DNA from: UBA1715 sp964346725
GTDB lineage: Bacteria > Bacteroidota > Bacteroidia > Bacteroidales > UBA1715
Direction: 5' to 3'
Assembly (NCBI GenBank): GCA_964346725.1
Contig: CAYFVM010000004.1
Coordinates: 54,311-118,310 of the forward strand
DNA length: 64,000 nucleotides
This document shows, one piece after another, positions 9,545 through 17,709 of the stretch. The first letter of the stretch is position 1. The number at the start of each line of letters is the position of its first letter. A program made the translations under genes and the position numbers. The notes beneath the pieces were generated by a model, which was given only the letters and a program-made list of their open reading frames with translations, did not search any database and had not been told where the DNA came from.

Positions 9545-10558
9545 ATGATAGACTGGGCAAATCTTCCGTTTGGATACGAAAAGACAAATGTAAATACCCG
9601 ATGCTATTACAAAGATGGCAAGTGGGGCAAGATAGAGGTTACCAATAGCGAATATATAAACATTCACATAGCGGCAACATGTCTTCACTATGGTCAAGAA
9701 TGTTTTGAAGGCTTGAAAGCATACAGAGGGAAAGATAACAAAATCCGTTTATTCCGTTGGGAAGAAAACGCAAAACGCATTAATCGCTCTGCTGCACGCA
9801 TTGGCATGCCCGAAATTCCAACAGAAGTGTTCAAAGAATTATTGTTTACCTTAGTAAAACAAAACGCTGAATTTATTCCTCCATATGGAACAGGAGCATC
9901 ATTGTACATTCGCCCATTAATGATTGGTACGGGAGCTCAATTAGGTATTGGAGCATCTAAAGAATATATTCTACTCATGTTCTGCAGTCCTGTTGGACCA
10001 TACTTCAAAGGTGGCTTTAAACCCGCAAAAGTTATTATTGAACGAGATTCTGACCGTGCCGCTCCACTTGGGACTGGTGCAGTAAAAATCGGAGGGAACT
10101 ATGCTGCTGCTTTAAACGCATGTATCGAGTCTCACGATAAAGGTTTTGCAGCTGCGTTGTATCTTGATTCTGTTGAGAAAAAATATCTTGACGAATGTGG
10201 CGGAGCAAATGTTCTTGCCATTAAAGGAAATACCTATATAACACCACAATCAACGTCAATTCTCCCATCAATTACCAACATGAGTTTGATGGAATTGGCA
10301 GCAGACAAAGGAATGAAAGTTGAAAATCGTCGTATTGAATTAGAAGAATTGGCAGAATGCCAAGAAGCAGCACAATGCGGAACAGCAGCAGTTTTAACTC
10401 CAATTTCGATAGTATATGACCCTGAAAACAACAAAGAATACAAATTCGGCGATGGCGTGAATCCAGGAAAATGGTGCGTTGAATTATATAACACACTTGT
10501 TGGCATTCAATATGGTGACGTTGCCGACAAATTTGGTTGGGTTTCAATTATTGACTAA
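9545..10558 (+). CDS. ilvE: Branched-chain amino acid aminotransferase
   Basis: PLP-dependent class IV transaminase for the last step of leucine, isoleucine and valine synthesis. The 337 residues fit the group II (long) form. The Schiff-base lysine lies in GTGAVKIGGNYAA (about residue 185) and the cofactor-phosphate region follows as LDECGGAN (about 218). The start is 12 bases after the sensor-cyclase stop, yet a strong terminator follows the gene. It complements leuACD and leuB in this window. D-amino-acid transaminase or aminodeoxychorismate lyase are unlikely, since both are shorter. Confidence 0.95.
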   Translation: MIDWANLPFGYEKTNVNTRCYYKDGKWGKIEVTNSEYINIHIAATCLHYGQECFEGLKAYRGKDNKIRLFRWEENAKRINRSAARIGMPEIPTEVFKELLFTLVKQNAEFIPPYGTGASLYIRPLMIGTGAQLGIGASKEYILLMFCSPVGPYFKGGFKPAKVIIERDSDRAAPLGTGAVKIGGNYAAALNACIESHDKGFAAALYLDSVEKKYLDECGGANVLAIKGNTYITPQSTSILPSITNMSLMELAADKGMKVENRRIELEELAECQEAAQCGTAAVLTPISIVYDPENNKEYKFGDGVNPGKWCVELYNTLVGIQYGDVADKFGWVSIID

Positions 10559-10567
10559 TATTTTACT

Positions 10568-10611
10568 ACAAAGAAAGACGTTGCAGAAACGTTTTCCTTT
10601 GTTATTTTTTT
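10568..10611 (+). terminator. ilvE terminator running into the queD start codon
   Basis: A 15-bp stem with one mismatch (ACAAAGAAAGACGTT, 10568-10582, with AACGTTTTCCTTTGT, 10588-10602) and a 5-base loop is followed by TATTTTTTT. The T run ends directly at the queD ATG at 10612, so queD has no separate leader. Confidence 0.65.
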
Positions 10612-11058
10612 ATGGCGAAGATTAGAATTACCAAAGAATTTACATTTGATATGGCACACATCCTCTACAATTATGATGGACTTTGCCAAAATCTCCACGG
10701 CCATACCTACACGCTGCAGGTAACGCTCATTGGCTCACCTTGTACCGACGAAAAATCACCAAAGTACGGAATGGTGCTTGACTTTAATATTTTGAAAGAA
10801 GTTGTTAAAAAACCTATTATTGACCATTTTGATCATGCTCTTATGGTTCCGCAGGGTAAAGGATTTGAGCGTTTACAACAATTTCAAAACAAAGAGAAAT
10901 ATATTGAAGTTCCATTTCAACCAACATGTGAAAACATTACCACATACATTGCATCACAAGTAATGGAAAATCTCCCCAAAGACGTCCAGCTTCATAGTGT
11001 GCGCTTATGGGAAACGCCTACCTCTTTTGCTGAATGGTTTGCTGAAGATAATCAGTAA
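10612..11058 (+). CDS. queD: 6-carboxytetrahydropterin synthase / 6-pyruvoyltetrahydropterin synthase family
   Basis: Zinc enzyme of the T-fold family. The 148 residues show the zinc histidines (DMAH at about 16; LHGH at about 29 and 31), a catalytic-type Cys just before them in GLCQNLHGH, the DHFDH motif near residue 75, and the substrate Glu in LWETPTSFAEW near the end. In bacteria such proteins mostly act in queuosine (7-deazaguanine) synthesis from dihydroneopterin triphosphate. No other queuosine gene is present here, so a different pterin role cannot be excluded. The start codon abuts the ilvE terminator. Confidence 0.85.
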   Translation: MAKIRITKEFTFDMAHILYNYDGLCQNLHGHTYTLQVTLIGSPCTDEKSPKYGMVLDFNILKEVVKKPIIDHFDHALMVPQGKGFERLQQFQNKEKYIEVPFQPTCENITTYIASQVMENLPKDVQLHSVRLWETPTSFAEWFAEDNQ

Positions 11059-11112
11059 AACAAAACTGTAATTATATACATTGTGAGCACAATGAAGTGT
11101 TCAAAAAAAATT

Positions 11113-11141
11113 TTGTTACTATTCAGTATATAGTATCTTTG
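11113..11141 (+). promoter_or_regulatory. Promoter of the membrane protein gene at 11165
   Basis: TTG at 11113-11115 and TATCTTTG at 11134-11141, 18 bases apart, match the Bacteroidetes sigma-ABfr promoter. The ATG follows 23 bases after the -7 element. Confidence 0.75.
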
Positions 11142-11164
11142 AACAAGATTTCATTTGTAAACGT

Positions 11165-12508
11165 ATGCGCGAATTAGTTTCGGGAATAGATATATTGGTA
11201 GTTGTTGTACTACTTTTTTTTATATATCTTATAGCAAACAAAATACAAACGGAACATATTGATCGCTTTGCCTATTACTCACACTTTAAACGTGCACTTT
11301 TTATTCGCATTGGATGTGGAATAGTTTTTGCATTAGTGTATCTTTTCTACTACGATGGCGGCGACACTCAATATTACTTTACAGGTACGCGCAGCATTGT
11401 CCGTATGGCAGGCAAAGATTTTGGCACGTTCCTACAGCTCATGATTGGCGAGCGAACACCGGAATTACTTTCTCAATTTGATTCTAGAACAGGTTGGCCA
11501 ACGTATTTCAAAGATGCTAATTCATGGGCAGTATGTCGTTTTTCTGTTCCTTTTTATCTGCTTGGTATGGGTTCATACTTAGGTCTAACCATTGTGATGG
11601 ATTTTCTCCTTTTTATCCCTATTTGGAACTTCTACAAAATGCTAACTAAAATATATCCAAAATCCACAAAATACTCCGCAATTGCATTGTTTTATGTACC
11701 TTCTGTCTGTTTTTGGGGATCTGGATTACTTAAAGATGTATGGAGCATGGTAGGTGTCTTTAGTATATACTACTCCTGCTGGATGATTTTTTTACGACAA
11801 AAAAAACTCTTCCCTAACATTGTACGCTACATATTTTGGGCATATGTGCTTATTTCTATTAGACCATATACATTATACACTGTTTTAGGCACGAGTATCG
11901 CGTGGATAGGATTAGGTTATCTTGAAAAATTTGACAACAAATTTATGCGCACTCTTGTTTTTCCGTTTATGATACTGATTGTAGCGGGAATATTCATGAT
12001 ATTCCTTGACAATGCAAGCAACTTGGCCGAAGGAAAATATGCAACTGTCGATTCTATGCTAGAACAAGCGGTTATTATTCAAGATGACTTAAAACGAGAT
12101 ACATATGGAGATAATTCTTTTGATATAGGAACGTTTGATGCTTCTGTCTCTGGAATGTTAAAGAAAACCCCACAAGCATTACTTGCCGGTCTTTATAGAC
12201 CATTCCTATGGGAAGCTCGATCACCTTTCATGCTTATTTCAGGATTGGAAAACTTTGCTATTCTGCTTCTAAGTCTTTTTGTGCTATTCAAGCTGAGAAT
12301 GCGAACTTTTACAACATTAATAAACGATAAATTGCTTTTTAGCTTTTTATTGTTTGCTCTCGCATTTGGATTCTTTATTGGATTGACCATTGCGAACTTC
12401 GGTGCTTTGGTTCGTTACCGGATTGTCTTAATGCCATTTTTCGTGTTAGTACTCACACGCTTGTATTCTGTGTACAAAAAATCTATTGAAGAAAAAGAAG
12501 ACGAATAG
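11165..12508 (+). CDS. Polytopic membrane protein of unknown function
   Basis: 447-residue integral membrane protein with about ten hydrophobic helices. I do not recognise a named family. The first periplasmic-side loop holds YYDGGDTQYYFTGTRS, and the layout (short N-terminal helix, acidic/aromatic first loop, many helices, basic end) resembles GT-C-type or O-antigen-polymerase-like proteins of Bacteroidetes. A role in surface polysaccharide is therefore a guess. It has its own promoter, and its stop codon abuts that of the convergent glycosyltransferase (TAG/CTA at 12506-12511). Confidence 0.6.
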   Translation: MRELVSGIDILVVVVLLFFIYLIANKIQTEHIDRFAYYSHFKRALFIRIGCGIVFALVYLFYYDGGDTQYYFTGTRSIVRMAGKDFGTFLQLMIGERTPELLSQFDSRTGWPTYFKDANSWAVCRFSVPFYLLGMGSYLGLTIVMDFLLFIPIWNFYKMLTKIYPKSTKYSAIALFYVPSVCFWGSGLLKDVWSMVGVFSIYYSCWMIFLRQKKLFPNIVRYIFWAYVLISIRPYTLYTVLGTSIAWIGLGYLEKFDNKFMRTLVFPFMILIVAGIFMIFLDNASNLAEGKYATVDSMLEQAVIIQDDLKRDTYGDNSFDIGTFDASVSGMLKKTPQALLAGLYRPFLWEARSPFMLISGLENFAILLLSLFVLFKLRMRTFTTLINDKLLFSFLLFALAFGFFIGLTIANFGALVRYRIVLMPFFVLVLTRLYSVYKKSIEEKEDE

Positions 12509-13543
12509 CTACTTCTTTTCCAAAATCTCTTCAAGATAGACAGGAAGTAATTTTGTTAGTTGGCGCTGTTTGATATACCAATAACGTTCCTTTTGCTCAA
12601 GATAATGCCCCAAATACACTTGTTCGCTTTGTCCCGGTGTTGGAACAAGTATTGCCTTGCAACCCAATTTTTCATAGTCCATAATGGAACTATAACCCGC
12701 ACGTGAAATAACAAGACTACTGCCACATATAAGTTGGGTGATTTCTTTGTTGGTGGCAAATGTTTGAATTTTACAATTTCCTACTTTCGTGGAACTATTT
12801 CGATGTGCTACTACCCCTCTAATAATACATGAGTTGTATGGCAATGAAGGTAAAATTTCACGAAGTTTTGTTTCAAATATATTTCGTTGAGGTTCCGGAC
12901 CAGACAATATAGCTACAATATCAAATTCTTTATCGCACTGAATACGTTTTCGACCCGAAAGCGGACCTATAAAATAACTATTCGGTACACACCAACTATG
13001 TGACAAAATTCCTGAAAGATTTTTGGAACCTTTATTATCGGGAATCCAACATTCATCAAATTTTGAAATCATTACTTTGTTTGCAAGGAAAAATGGATAC
13101 TCCAACCAACGAAACACGAATGGCAAACGGATACGAATTTGATGTGTTATGAAAATCGATTTGCACAAAGAACTATACATACCAAATCGATTATCTGAAA
13201 TAAGATATTGAGCCGAATATTTTTTCACCAATTCATTGGCTACACGCTCCTCTGTTTCTTTTGTACCAAATGCCTTAGGAATTTGAAAAAACAATTTTAC
13301 AAATGTTGAAAGTGCATTTGTACTATATGAAATATTATACTCCGGAACTTTTTCGTGTTTTAAATTTGGAAATTCTTGTCTGAGCAACTCAAACGAACGA
13401 CCGGAAGTTGCAATAATACACTTGTTACCGTTAACAATAAGTTCGTTTATGATAGGAATGCAACGCGTTGCATGTCCTAGTCCCCAATCTAGTGGAGAAA
13501 TTATTACTGTTTGATTCTGTATTTTAGCAATTCTATTTTTCAT
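12509..13543 (-). CDS. Glycosyltransferase of the MurG/GT28-like fold
   Basis: About 344 residues. I chose the ATG at 13543 over an upstream in-frame ATG because it follows a good minus-strand promoter and gives the expected start of the domain. The N-terminus has SPLDWGLGHATRC near residue 15, the glycine-rich acceptor loop typical of GT-B enzymes related to MurG and UDP-glucuronosyltransferases. The C-terminal half has ISRAGYSSIMDYEKLG and VPTPGQSEQ (about 285-320), the nucleotide-sugar donor site. It is likely cytoplasmic or membrane-peripheral; the acceptor is unknown. MurG itself is unlikely because there is no cell-wall gene cluster. Confidence 0.78.
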   Translation of the reverse strand: MKNRIAKIQNQTVIISPLDWGLGHATRCIPIINELIVNGNKCIIATSGRSFELLRQEFPNLKHEKVPEYNISYSTNALSTFVKLFFQIPKAFGTKETEERVANELVKKYSAQYLISDNRFGMYSSLCKSIFITHQIRIRLPFVFRWLEYPFFLANKVMISKFDECWIPDNKGSKNLSGILSHSWCVPNSYFIGPLSGRKRIQCDKEFDIVAILSGPEPQRNIFETKLREILPSLPYNSCIIRGVVAHRNSSTKVGNCKIQTFATNKEITQLICGSSLVISRAGYSSIMDYEKLGCKAILVPTPGQSEQVYLGHYLEQKERYWYIKQRQLTKLLPVYLEEILEKK

Positions 13544-13562
13544 AACTTTGCGCAACCCATTG

Positions 13563-13590
13563 CAAAAATAACCTTTTAATTGAATTCCAA
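13563..13590 (-). promoter_or_regulatory. Minus-strand promoter of the glycosyltransferase gene
   Basis: On the minus strand TTG (13588-13590) and TATTTTTG (13563-13570) are 17 bases apart. The predicted transcript begins shortly before the ATG at 13543. It lies back to back with the rdgB promoter. Confidence 0.6.
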
Positions 13591-13612
13591 ATAATCTGAA
13601 TCTGTATCTTTG
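13580..13612 (+). promoter_or_regulatory. rdgB promoter
   Basis: TATCTTTGC at 13605-13613 is a full -7 match; a TTG at 13580-13582 lies 22 bases upstream. It fixes the rdgB start at 13631, since the in-frame ATG at 13610 lies inside the -7 element. Confidence 0.7.
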
Positions 13613-13630
13613 CCCGAAAAGAAAATACGT

Positions 13631-14206
13631 ATGGAACTCATATTTGCATCGAATAATAGGCATAAATTGGAAGAGATTTCAAAGATAGTAGATACTGCCT
13701 TTTCTATTATAAATTTAAAACAAGCAAACTGCGAAGGAGAAATTCCTGAAACCGCTACAACACTTGAAGGAAATGCTCTTCAAAAAGTGCATTGGGTTTA
13801 TAGCAGAACTCAAAAAAATTGTATTGCCGATGACACCGGTCTTGAAATTGACGCGTTAAACGGAGCTCCCGGCGTATATACCGCTCGTTTTGCCGGTGAT
13901 GAATGTACTCCCGAAGACAATATTCAAAAAACCCTTCGTTTAATGAAAAACCAAACAAATCGTCGTGCGTGCTTCCGTACCGTGATAGCATGCATTATTG
14001 ATGGTAAAGAATACCTCTTTGAAGGTCTGGTTGAAGGAGAAATTGCCACTGAAAAAATGGGCGATGGTGGATTTGGATACGACCCTATTTTTATTCCTAA
14101 AGGATACTCTCAATCTTTCGCCCAAATGCCTCTTGACGAGAAGAATAGCATAAGTCATCGAGGCAGAGCTACAGCTAAGTTCGTTGAGTTTTTAAAGAAC
14201 TTATAA
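13631..14206 (+). CDS. rdgB: XTP/dITP diphosphatase (HAM1/RdgB family)
   Basis: House-cleaning pyrophosphatase that hydrolyses dITP and XTP so that they are not built into DNA. The 191 residues show the N-terminal FASNNRHKLEE loop, the DDTGLEIDALNGAPGVYTAR catalytic region (about residues 70-90), GGFGYDPIF (about 145) and the C-terminal SISHRGRA motif. The start at 13631 is supported by the promoter. The preceding ACGT before the ATG recurs at other starts in the window. Confidence 0.96.
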   Translation: MELIFASNNRHKLEEISKIVDTAFSIINLKQANCEGEIPETATTLEGNALQKVHWVYSRTQKNCIADDTGLEIDALNGAPGVYTARFAGDECTPEDNIQKTLRLMKNQTNRRACFRTVIACIIDGKEYLFEGLVEGEIATEKMGDGGFGYDPIFIPKGYSQSFAQMPLDEKNSISHRGRATAKFVEFLKNL

Positions 14207-14236
14207 GTTTCAAAAAAAGAAGAAAGATACGTAGTA

Positions 14237-15850
14237 TTAATCTTCCAAAATGAAGATTCCACTTGGCGTACAAGAACCATTCGGATGAGTAATACCCTTC
14301 CATTGTGTTCCATCAGCAAATGTTGCTGATATTTTCCACATATATTTTCCTCGAGGCAAGTCTGCTCCACGGAATTTTCCATCCCAACCTACAGCTGGTT
14401 TCCCATTCTGTAAATCAGTTGATTCCCATATCTTTTCATTACGAGCATTGTAAATTTCAATCTTATAGCTTTGTAAATCGCCGTTTGTCATTGGCTTAAA
14501 ATATTTGCCGCTTATTGGAGTGAATTTTTGAGGAACTGCAATGAAATTTGTATTGAAATCAACTTCTTTCTGAATTGTTGCTACACAACCATTGCGATCA
14601 GTCACTGAAAGGGTTACGAACGAATTATTCATGCCAGTAACTTCATGTTTCACAGTTGGTTCCGTGTATTCCACGTTCTCAATATTCCACATGTACGAAT
14701 ACTCTTTTCGTTGCGTTTCACAGAACACAAATTGATATTCTGTCTCGCTCAACGGATACACTTCAAAACCAATTTTTGGTTGTGGATATACGACAATTCC
14801 TATAGAAGCAAACGATTTACAACCTGTCTTTGTATTCACTTTTACTACAGAAAGTGTGTCTTTCCCGCTATCAGTCCAATCTATATTGATATACTTGTTA
14901 CCTATCTGGTCTATTGGATTTTTCTGTGTCTCCCACAAATATGAGATTTCTTTATTAATCTTTTCGTCAACATAGTACAACTGCTTTTCAGTTCCTTGAC
15001 ATACCTTAACTTTTCCTTTTATAATTGGAACCTCAACTGCCTCGACTGCAACCGGATAATCAAATTGTTTCTTTTCCCCATCAATTTTTACTATGGCAGA
15101 AATACTCTGTAAGCCGGCTTCTTGCCATGATATTGATACATTATTCCCTGTCAATGTACTTTTCTTGGCTGATTTTGGAAGTACCCATTTAATCTCGGCA
15201 TTGGTAGTTAAACCTTCTATTCCATACACCGAAGGAACATCTTCGCAAATGGAGTTACTTCCCACAATCTTCACACGAGACCAATCAACCAAACGACTAG
15301 CCTGTGGTTTTTTAGTGTTGAAAGAATTATTGCCAATCTCTGTATTATCCTCGCCATTGGTAGAAAAAGTTTGTGTTGCGACTTGTTCAGATTCTACAAT
15401 AGATTGCGTAGTTGTATTTTGAGAAACTTCTGCAGACTCTGTTTCTTTCGTTTTTAAAGTAGTTATTGCTTCTGATTTTAATGTTTCTTCTGCATTCATA
15501 CTATTTTGAACAACTTGAGAAACCGGTTCCACTGTGTTTCCGTCAAACTTCTGTGAAATTTGAAATGCCGAAACACCCAAAACTGTCGAAATTATTGAAG
15601 CATAATAAATATTGAAGGTATTGAACTTAAATGTAAGGAATGCACGGAGTGCGAGTATTGAAGACAACTTTTTCCATACTGAAGCAGCCGGACGTACTTC
15701 TGCATTCTTGAATGCAGCCTGATAAAGACTTTCAACCCCATTATTTTCAATTTTAGCTTCAAGTTTTGCCCAAATGTCCTGAGAAGGACTGACTTCCGCA
15801 TCTTGAAACCGTTCCTTAAAAAGTTTTTCTATGTCATCCCCTGTCTTCAT
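14237..15850 (-). CDS. Membrane-anchored sigma-factor partner with Ig/PKD-like and CHU_C-type ectodomain
   Basis: 537 residues, 1 base after the sigma gene on the same strand. Residues 1-65 are cytoplasmic-type and hold a duplicated motif of pattern L[FY]...F..AEV.P...[IV]W.KL (about 10-30 and 42-62). A membrane helix follows (about 80-96), then a low-complexity linker, two or three Ig/PKD-like segments (about 200-435) and a C-terminal domain with Y.IEIYNARNEKIWES, WDGKFRG and LPRGKYMWK. This end resembles the CHU_C/gliding C-terminal domain. Position and topology suggest an anti-sigma factor, but I see no zinc anti-sigma motif, so the role is inferred. No signal peptide is present. Confidence 0.68.
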   Translation of the reverse strand: MKTGDDIEKLFKERFQDAEVSPSQDIWAKLEAKIENNGVESLYQAAFKNAEVRPAASVWKKLSSILALRAFLTFKFNTFNIYYASIISTVLGVSAFQISQKFDGNTVEPVSQVVQNSMNAEETLKSEAITTLKTKETESAEVSQNTTTQSIVESEQVATQTFSTNGEDNTEIGNNSFNTKKPQASRLVDWSRVKIVGSNSICEDVPSVYGIEGLTTNAEIKWVLPKSAKKSTLTGNNVSISWQEAGLQSISAIVKIDGEKKQFDYPVAVEAVEVPIIKGKVKVCQGTEKQLYYVDEKINKEISYLWETQKNPIDQIGNKYINIDWTDSGKDTLSVVKVNTKTGCKSFASIGIVVYPQPKIGFEVYPLSETEYQFVFCETQRKEYSYMWNIENVEYTEPTVKHEVTGMNNSFVTLSVTDRNGCVATIQKEVDFNTNFIAVPQKFTPISGKYFKPMTNGDLQSYKIEIYNARNEKIWESTDLQNGKPAVGWDGKFRGADLPRGKYMWKISATFADGTQWKGITHPNGSCTPSGIFILED

Positions 15851-15851
15851 A

Positions 15852-16397
15852 CTACTCTTTTTCTTGATTCAACTCCTTCAATTTTATTTGTATCAGCTTT
15901 CTCGCTCTATGATATTGAGTTTTTATAGTTGAAATGTCGGCATTTAACATTTCCGAAATTTCTCTGTGCTTGTACCCCTCAATTGCGAACATATTAAAAA
16001 CGATTCTGTATGTATCTGGAATCGATTGTATTACGTTCATCAATTCTTCGTTTGAAAAGTCTGTATCTTTAAAATCAAAGTCCTTTATTGTTGTTTCATT
16101 TATTTCTTCAATATTTTGTTGATCATTAAATTTTTTGTTTTGGTAATAATGTGTTATCGCCGTGTTAGTCATCACTCTTCGCATCCAACCTTCAAACGAA
16201 TGTTCACGAGAGAATTGGTCAATTTTTGTAAAAATTTTTAGAAATCCGTCTTGTAAAATGTCGGAAGCATCATCTCGGTCTTTTGCATATCGCAAACATA
16301 CCGAGTACATTCGTGATGCGTATTTATCGTACAACGCTTTTTGCATTTTCCTATCACTTCGCAAACATCCTTCTATAATTTCTTCGTCAGTAAACAT
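15852..16397 (-). CDS. ECF-type RNA polymerase sigma factor
   Basis: 181-residue sigma-70 family regulator. Region 2 (about residues 20-90) has RMYSVCLRYAKDRDDASDILQDGFLKIF and WMRRVMTNTAI. Region 4 (about 120-175) has IPDTYRIVFNMFAIEGYKHREI and STIKTQYHRARK, a helix-turn-helix for the -35 element. It lies directly before a transmembrane gene, the usual sigma/anti-sigma order. Target genes cannot be read here; the type IX-like end of the partner makes envelope or secretion control a reasonable guess. Confidence 0.92.
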   Translation of the reverse strand: MFTDEEIIEGCLRSDRKMQKALYDKYASRMYSVCLRYAKDRDDASDILQDGFLKIFTKIDQFSREHSFEGWMRRVMTNTAITHYYQNKKFNDQQNIEEINETTIKDFDFKDTDFSNEELMNVIQSIPDTYRIVFNMFAIEGYKHREISEMLNADISTIKTQYHRARKLIQIKLKELNQEKE

Positions 16398-16465
16398 TAT
16401 TCCAATTTCAATAAATAAGACAATACTTTTTTTAAAATGGTTACAACCCGTTTGTGAATTTTTCT

Positions 16466-16473
16466 CAAAAATA
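16466..16473 (-). promoter_or_regulatory. Possible -7 element of the sigma-factor gene
   Basis: TATTTTTG on the minus strand fits TAnnTTTG and would give a leader of about 60 bases. No matching TTG is seen upstream. Confidence 0.3.
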
Positions 16474-16633
16474 TGAAAAAAGGGTCTTCTATGAAAACAC
16501 TTCTACTCTTTAATCATTTTCATTATTAATTTGTCCGATATTGAGAAAAAATTACTATTCACCCTCTCTGACAAAGAGGAAAAACTATTCTAACAAAAAA
16601 AGAGAGGAACGAGGTGTAATTTTCAATAATTCA

Positions 16634-16641
16634 TATCTTTG
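16634..16641 (+). promoter_or_regulatory. -7 element of the Asp-box lipoprotein gene
   Basis: TATCTTTG lies 22 bases before the ATG at 16664. It supports that start over longer in-frame options, which begin upstream of the promoter. Confidence 0.6.
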
Positions 16642-16663
16642 TAAAAATGAAAATAGAACTCAA

Positions 16664-17644
16664 ATGAAAACTTCCTTTTTACATACTTTTTTTATTGGTT
16701 TATTGTGCGTCGCAAGCATAAGTTGCCAAAAAAAAGATAAACTATATTATAACCCTGTTGTCTCGCTTGATAAAGTTTCTATAATAGATATTGCAACGGT
16801 TGATACTAATAAATTTCTTGTACTCGGTGTTGACAATGACGACCACAGTGTTGTATATCTTTGTACAAAAAGCAGCGACGGAACATATTCAAAATCAAAA
16901 CGTTGGAGCAATAGAGTGCATTTTAACACTATAGAATTTGTAAACGGAACCACATGGCTTGGCGGTGACACTCTTGCAATTCGCTCAAGTGCCGACACTG
17001 GTAGAAATTGGATAAAATACGGTGATTTCTCAAATTGGAAAGAAAATTGGCCTAGTGAAATGTCTGACTTGCGAAAATTGTACATAAAGAATGATGTTCC
17101 TTATTATGCAATAGGAACGGATGACTTACTTTCTGGGAATTTCTATTGGATAAATCCTAATTGGGGTGCGTGGACTAGTACTCAACTAAAATTCGGAGCC
17201 AATAGTATGGTAGTATATAATGACTCGGCATACGTGGCGGGCTATGGTTCTATTTTGTTTGCAACAGAAGGCGGAAAAACACAATCACTTGAAGACATTG
17301 GTGGGGATAACTTTACAGACATAACTCTTGCTAACACCAACTATTTGTACACATGCGCCTATTCAGGAAAAATCTATCGTTCGGAACTTTTTAGTCATTC
17401 TTGGGAAAAAATATTTGATCAAGGCGAGCAATTGTTGCGCATAGCTGCCGATAACAATGGGAACGTGGTTGCCGTAGGGGAGTCCAAGACTGTTCTTATC
17501 TCAAATGACAATGGTGAAACCTGGCGAGAAGAGTCGTATTCTGAAGGAAACAAAATTTCATGCATGAAAATTATTCAAAATGACTTCTATATTGGTACAG
17601 AAAAAGGGACTATTATAAAACTGAATAACGTCTCGTTAGAATAA
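16664..17644 (+). CDS. Lipoprotein with Asp-box (BNR-like) repeats
   Basis: 327-residue predicted lipoprotein: the signal peptide ends LLCVASISC, giving an N-terminal lipidated Cys followed by QKKDK. The body looks like a small beta-propeller. Two clear Asp-box motifs (S-x-D-x-G-x-x-W) are seen, SADTGRNW near residue 108 and SNDNGETW near 278. Asp boxes occur in sialidases and in many non-enzymatic propellers; I see no sialidase arginine triad, so no activity is assigned. It is followed 65 bases later by the CotH-domain cargo gene. Confidence 0.72.
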   Translation: MKTSFLHTFFIGLLCVASISCQKKDKLYYNPVVSLDKVSIIDIATVDTNKFLVLGVDNDDHSVVYLCTKSSDGTYSKSKRWSNRVHFNTIEFVNGTTWLGGDTLAIRSSADTGRNWIKYGDFSNWKENWPSEMSDLRKLYIKNDVPYYAIGTDDLLSGNFYWINPNWGAWTSTQLKFGANSMVVYNDSAYVAGYGSILFATEGGKTQSLEDIGGDNFTDITLANTNYLYTCAYSGKIYRSELFSHSWEKIFDQGEQLLRIAADNNGNVVAVGESKTVLISNDNGETWREESYSEGNKISCMKIIQNDFYIGTEKGTIIKLNNVSLE

Positions 17645-17709
17645 ACGAGTGTTAGCGAACACTCACTTTGATTTGCAAAGATTATATACACTCTCTAAAA
17701 CCTATTGAT

